Origin: Cynocephalus volans
Taxonomy: Eukaryota > Chordata > Mammalia > Dermoptera > Cynocephalidae
Direction of reading: 5' to 3'
Length of the DNA stretch: 64,000 nt
Assembly (NCBI RefSeq): GCF_027409185.1
Contig: NC_084469.1
Span: 99,883,835 to 99,947,834 of the forward strand
In this document: positions 35,520 through 64,000 of the stretch, piece after piece
Layout of the letters: each line of letters starts with the position of its first letter
Position numbering within the stretch: position 1 is the first letter of the stretch
Position numbers and translations under genes: made by a program
The notes under the pieces: generated by a model
What the model saw: only the letters and a program-made list of their open reading frames with translations
Database searches by the model: none
What the model was told of the DNA's origin: nothing

Positions 35520-35740
35520 GAGTGGTTGGTGAGCTTATGCATATGAATCCTGGCTCCATTTCCTAACAACTGTGTAACTGAACCCCCTTTTCTGAGCCTC
35601 TGTTTTCTCTTCTATAAGATGGGATAACAATAATCCTCCAAAGAGCCAGTATGAAAATTCTGAGAAAATATGCACGCATCAGCAAAAGGCCTGGTGTACG
35701 GTAATCTCTCCATAAATTCATCATTATCATAACTGGTGGC
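35520..35740 (+). mobile_element. MIR remnant
   Basis: Sense MIR: CTGAGCCTCTGTTTTCTCTT and TATAAGATGGGATAACAATA. Confidence 0.75.
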
Positions 35741-35849
35741 GGTGATGTGAATATGCGCTTAAGGAAAATAAGGTGGTCTCAGGGTGGGAGTGTCTGAAGA
35801 TTCCTAGAGAGGGAGAGACCTCTCAGGGACTTCTGCTTTGTCTTCAGAG

Positions 35850-36230
35850 CTTGATCTCATTCAACAAACATTTACTGAGCGCCTACTATGAGCCAGGCGC
35901 TCTTTTATGCAAGGTTGCTCCACTGATGAAACTTATATTTGAATGGGTTTTGCAGGTAATAAACAAGTAAATAAACAAGGAAACCAACTGAGAAGAGTGA
36001 AAGTGCATTAAAGGCGAAACAGAAGGAGCAGGCTGGATGGGGAAGCCACCTTAGACAGTAGCTTCAGACAATCTGAAGAGGGGGCATTTGAGGACAGACT
36101 TCCTCAGCTACACAAGTAGAGAGCCAATGGCTTCGAGCCAGGAATCAATGGAGAGTGTGAGGAACAGAAAAAATGCTGCGCAATTGGAGCGGCGTGAGCA
36201 AGGGTGTGGCGGAAGCAGCCAGGATGGAGA
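35850..36230. repeat. Old interspersed element (same unassigned family as at 4080)
   Basis: CATTCAACAAACATTTACTG and GCGCCTACTATGAGCCAGGC open it. CAGAAGGAGCAGGCTGGATG and later text link it with the copy in the CAMSAP3 intron. Confidence 0.5.
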
Positions 36231-36399
36231 CGCCAACAGATGGCTAATCTTGGGCTGAATTTTCAGCTTCACGTGGCCCGCACAAACCCAGAGATCTGGA
36301 GGGGGAAGGGATGTTGGGGGTTTGGAGGGAAAGGCAGAGAGGGGTCTTAGCAGCACCTAGGACAGCGCCCTTACCGTCCATGGTGCTGATAGCCGAGGA

Positions 36400-37180
36400 A
36401 ATGACAGCTGGTCCGAACGTAAAATGGTGCAGCCACTGTGGGAAAGAGTTTGGTGGTTCCTCAATTAAGTACGGAATTACCATGTGACCCAGCAATCCCA
36501 CTCCTGGGTAATACCTAGAGGAATTGAAAGCAGGGACCCAAAGAGATATACTCGTATGTACACCCATGTTCTTAGCAGCATGATTCACAACAGCCAAAAG
36601 TTGGAAACAACCCAAGTGTCCATCAAGGGATGAGTGGATAAACAACGTGGTCCATCCATAACACTGGAATATGACTCAGCCTTAAAAAGGAAGGGAATTC
36701 ATGGGCCGGCCCGTGGCTCACTCGGGAGAGTGCAGTGCTGATAACACCAAGGCCACGGGTTCGGATCCCATATAGGGATGGCCGGTTAGCTCACTCGGGA
36801 GAGCGTGGTGCTGACAACACCAAGTCAAGGGTTAAGATCCCCTTACCGGTCATCTTAAAAAAAAAAAAAAAGGAAGGGAATTCTGACATGTGCTACAATA
36901 TGGACGAACCTTGAGGACATCGTGTTCAGTGAAATAAGCCAGGTACAACAAGGACACTGTGTGATCCCACTCACAGGAGGTCCCTAGAGTCATTAGATCC
37001 ATAGAGACAAAGTAGAATGGGGGGTGCCAGCGTCTGGAGAGGGGGATGGGGAGTGTTTAATGGGGACAGAGTTTCAGTTTGGGAAGATGAGAAAGTTCTG
37101 GAGAGGATGGTGGGTGATGGTTGCACAGCAATGTCAATGTGCTTAATGCCACATTACAGTGCACTTAAACATGGCTAAGA
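36400..37180 (+). mobile_element. L1 3' region remnant split by a dimeric SINE
   Basis: GGTGCAGCCACTGTGGGAAA, GACCCAGCAATCCCACTCCT and AACAACCCAAGTGTCCATCA are standard L1 text. The SINE at 36701-36868 splits it. Confidence 0.85.
36701..36868 (+). mobile_element. Young dimeric tRNA-derived SINE with perfect target duplication
   Basis: It begins GGGCCGGCCCGTGGCTCACT, and the second unit begins GATGGCCGGTTAGCTCACTC. The host sequence AAGGAAGGGAATTC occurs on both sides (ending at 36700 and 36883). The intact duplication and clean units mark it as one of the youngest copies here. Confidence 0.93.
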
Positions 37181-37185
37181 TGAGG

Positions 37186-37265
37186 CACTGGTTGGTTAGA
37201 GAGTGGTGCTAATAACACCAAGATCCAGGGTTCAATCTTGGGCCAGTTGCCAAAAAGAAAAAAAG
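37186..37265 (+). mobile_element. 5'-truncated tRNA-derived SINE
   Basis: CACTGGTTGGTTAGAGAGTG, CCAGGGTTCAATCTTGGGCC and an A-rich tail. Confidence 0.75.
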
Positions 37266-37269
37266 GGCT

Positions 37270-37800
37270 GGCATTTCACACCAGGAAGCCTGGCTCCAAG
37301 TCCAGGCTCTTAATCAACAGCCAGGACAGTGAGCAAGAGTCCCTGGAGACAGGTCTGGGAGCACAGTGGGGATGGGGTCATTCTGTGTGACCTCAGCTGA
37401 GCACAGAGTAGGTGCAATGCCTGGGGAGTCTCTGAGAGCAAAGTTCTTGAGGCCCTTGTGTGTGGCTGGGGGTGTGCTATGGGAACTGGACTCAGCAGTG
37501 CACACAGTAGGAACATTCAGCACACAAGGAGCACCTGTGTACGGGACTAGTCAAGGGGCAGAAGCTGTGGGCATTTAGTAAGGAAAACGAGGGGTGCCAG
37601 AACAGGCCCCCAGGAGCCCCTGGGAGTGGCCCACAGTGATTGGACACCCTGCGGTCTGCAGCTAGCACTGAGTGGGACTACAGGTGAAATCCAGGGTGGC
37701 GCTCACAGTGGGAGGATGAGCTCCAGGCCATTTCAGACCCCAGCCCCTACCATCCTGAGTTCATAAGGTGGGGTGAGGTGCCCCCCCAAACTGAAAGATG
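37270..37800. other. Unique sequence downstream of PNPLA6, no gene seen
   Basis: GC-moderate, repeat-poor text with short open frames only. It lies just past the PNPLA6 poly(A) signal. Confidence 0.55.
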
Positions 37801-37828
37801 ACACTAGGCCACTTCGAAGAGGTGACAA

Positions 37829-37834
37829 TTTACT
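37829..37834 (-). terminator. PNPLA6 poly(A) signal, variant AGTAAA
   Basis: The plus strand TTTACT is AGTAAA on the minus strand, a known variant signal, about 203 bp past the PNPLA6 stop. No AATAAA or ATTAAA is seen between the stop and this point. Confidence 0.55.
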
Positions 37835-38036
37835 GGGGGAGAGGGGTGCCTGGTCAAGTTTTCAGTGCAGTGCTGCCCCTCTTCCTGGGGCAGATCAGTC
37901 CAGTGTGTGGGCCCTCGAGGCCAAGGGAGACCCAGGAGGTCACAGGCATAGCAGCAGGGGGGGCAAATTCCCCCCAGAGGGCCAACCCCGAGGCCCAGTC
38001 CAGGGGCGTGAGAATGGGGGACTGCTGGTGAGGTCC

Positions 38037-59630
<21,594 letters not shown>

Positions 59631-61160
59631 CAGTTGCTTCAGGCCGAGCGGCGGGTCTGGTAGCCGGGAGTCCTGGGGAATCAAGGAGCAGCAGGAACTT
59701 GTGCCAGTGGTCAATAAGGGCCCCTCCCCTGCCGCGAGCCCCGCCCCCTGGGTACCTGCTGCCCGGATGGCTCCTCTACCTGCCAGGGGGAAAGTTACAG
59801 GGGTAGAGGCGTGCTGCGGGACAGAGGGATGGGACAAATTGACCTCCCGGCCCAGGCCAGGGGTTGAGGCTGGTCCCCGGCTCCTCGCCAGGCTACCCTT
59901 CGCCTACGCACAGGGCCGACCAGACGTCCGGCCCATCCAACCGCACCCCGGGGCCAAAGGGTAGCCGTCCTAGCGTCCACAGTCAGCAGTCCGTGGGCGG
60001 GTCTCCGCAGGGCACGGCCCCCTCCCGCTGGTGGCCCCGTCCTGGGCCTGCACGGGATTGATCAATCCTGTCCGACCGACTCCTGGGCCGCACCTCCTCG
60101 CCTACCCCACTCCCTAGAAGACTGGATGCCCTACTCTAGGAAAACTGGCGCCTGCCTGCAAGCCACGAAGTCCGAAGGGAGGGGAGGAACAGCTGGACAC
60201 TTTCTCCGACCCAAGCCTGCCCCCGGGAAGACCCGGGAGCTGGGGAGCGGGAGATTGCTGCCTGCGACTCCCACAGAAGGGGTCCTGGAGCAATCTCGAG
60301 CCCTGGGACGCTCGGGTGGGGTGGGCTTGCTAGGTTTATTCTGGGGATTTACTATCACATTATAATAAAGTTATGGGGTCTCTGATAGTGAGGAGCATCA
60401 CTGGGCCTCCGGAGCGATAGTGGCGCCGCTGGTGAGAGGCGTAACCAGGGTCGCTGGAATTACTAGGGAGCCCTAGAAAGTTACTGAGAGATTCTGAGGA
60501 ACACAAGACTGGGGAAGCCGAGAGCTGGGTGGGCACGTCCGTAGGGTCATCTGCGTATGAGATCGGGCCTGGGGAGGGCGTCCGGGCTCCTTGGAAGATA
60601 CTGAGGAACGCTGGAATACGCTGGGGCTTTTCCCTGAAGCTGAAGATGTTTCTGGCGCTGTTAGAGTATTAATGGCAATTCGGGAGAGTCACTGGGCCCT
60701 TGAGACGTCAGCTGAAAAATTCGTGGTGACTGGTCCCCTTTCACCCCAGGGCGCACCCGGCTAAAGGTGCAGAAACATCTTCCGGGAACTAGGGGGATGG
60801 GAGCATCAGAAAGTCGGGAGCTACTGGGAATCGGCGGAGGAGAGATCTTGGGAAAGCCGAGACTCGCTAACGATAGCCGGAGGGACGCCCCTGAGGGGCC
60901 GATGAAAACTCGAACTCACCCAGGGGCCTCAGCTGGAGTCCACTCTGCGCCAGCACCGCTAGCTTTCCGCCGAGCTAGGCAGGCGCGGGCCCTTTAAATT
61001 ATTCACCGCAGGGCGCCTCGCAGACCCGCCCCCCGCCGGGCTCGGAAAGTCTCGACGAGCCCGCGGGGCTAAGTGTGGCCGCGCCTTAAAGGGGCAGGAG
61101 ACCGACTGGTGCAAGGACTGCCCCTTCCGCTAGAATGAGAACAACAAGTTTGTTTTCCCG

Positions 61161-61166
61161 TTTATT
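61161..61166 (-). terminator. MCOLN1 poly(A) signal AATAAA
   Basis: Plus-strand TTTATT is AATAAA on the minus strand, 150 bp past the MCOLN1 stop. The PNPLA6 promoter begins almost at once downstream. Confidence 0.82.
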
Positions 61167-61315
61167 TAACACCCACCCCTCCCCCCCAGTGTCCGACCCG
61201 ACTGGTCCAGGCCCTCACAGGGCCCGGCAGGGATCCGGTCCTTAAAAGCAAACCCTAAAAATAAATAAGTGGGGGTCCCCGCAGTCCGGGGGCTAAAGCT
61301 CAGTGGCCGTCGTGG

Positions 61316-63975
<2,660 letters not shown>

Positions 63976-64000
63976 TCAGAGTGCAGCTACAACCCGGCTT

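Overview
The window is nuclear DNA from a placental mammal. It holds intron-split genes with GT-AG splice sites, CpG-island promoters, MIR and L2 remnants, old L1 pieces, MaLR LTRs and Tigger, MER5 and MER20 DNA transposons. About 29 copies of one tRNA-derived SINE occur, as monomers and as head-to-tail dimers. Its tRNA-Ile-like head (A box near TAGCTCAGTTGG, B box near GGTTCGGATCC) fits the CYN family known from colugos (Dermoptera). I infer a colugo, but cannot prove the species from sequence alone.

The gene order matches human 19p13.2 in inverted orientation: XAB2 (+, last two exons, ends at 326), CAMSAP3 (-, 1714-16747), about 21 kb of repeat-rich intergenic DNA, PNPLA6/NTE (-, 38037-59630 for coding exons) and MCOLN1 (-, last four exons, 61316-63948). 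XAB2 and CAMSAP3 meet tail to tail. The MCOLN1 poly(A) signal lies only about 150-200 bp from the inferred PNPLA6 promoter, so these two are nearly contiguous head to tail. I assembled CAMSAP3 from 19 coding exons (1283 codons plus stop) and PNPLA6 from 33 coding exons (1327 codons plus stop). Both stay open across every junction. In PNPLA6 the catalytic residues fall at Ser966 and Asp1086, the positions known for human NTE.

The genes act in different processes: XAB2 in splicing and transcription-coupled repair, CAMSAP3 at microtubule minus ends, PNPLA6 as an ER lysophospholipase, and MCOLN1 as a lysosomal cation channel. Nothing suggests an operon-like unit or a foreign gene system. The most notable features are a duplicated PNPLA6 catalytic exon (two diverged 117-nt copies, one followed by a GC-AG intron), a ~31-bp intronic minisatellite whose unit resembles the ZNF143/THAP11 motif, matching motifs in a probable internal PNPLA6 promoter, a 33-bp minisatellite with higher-order structure in CAMSAP3, a 2.3-kb TG-rich tract next to the CAMSAP3 promoter, and a perfect 99-bp tandem duplication inside an L1 remnant.
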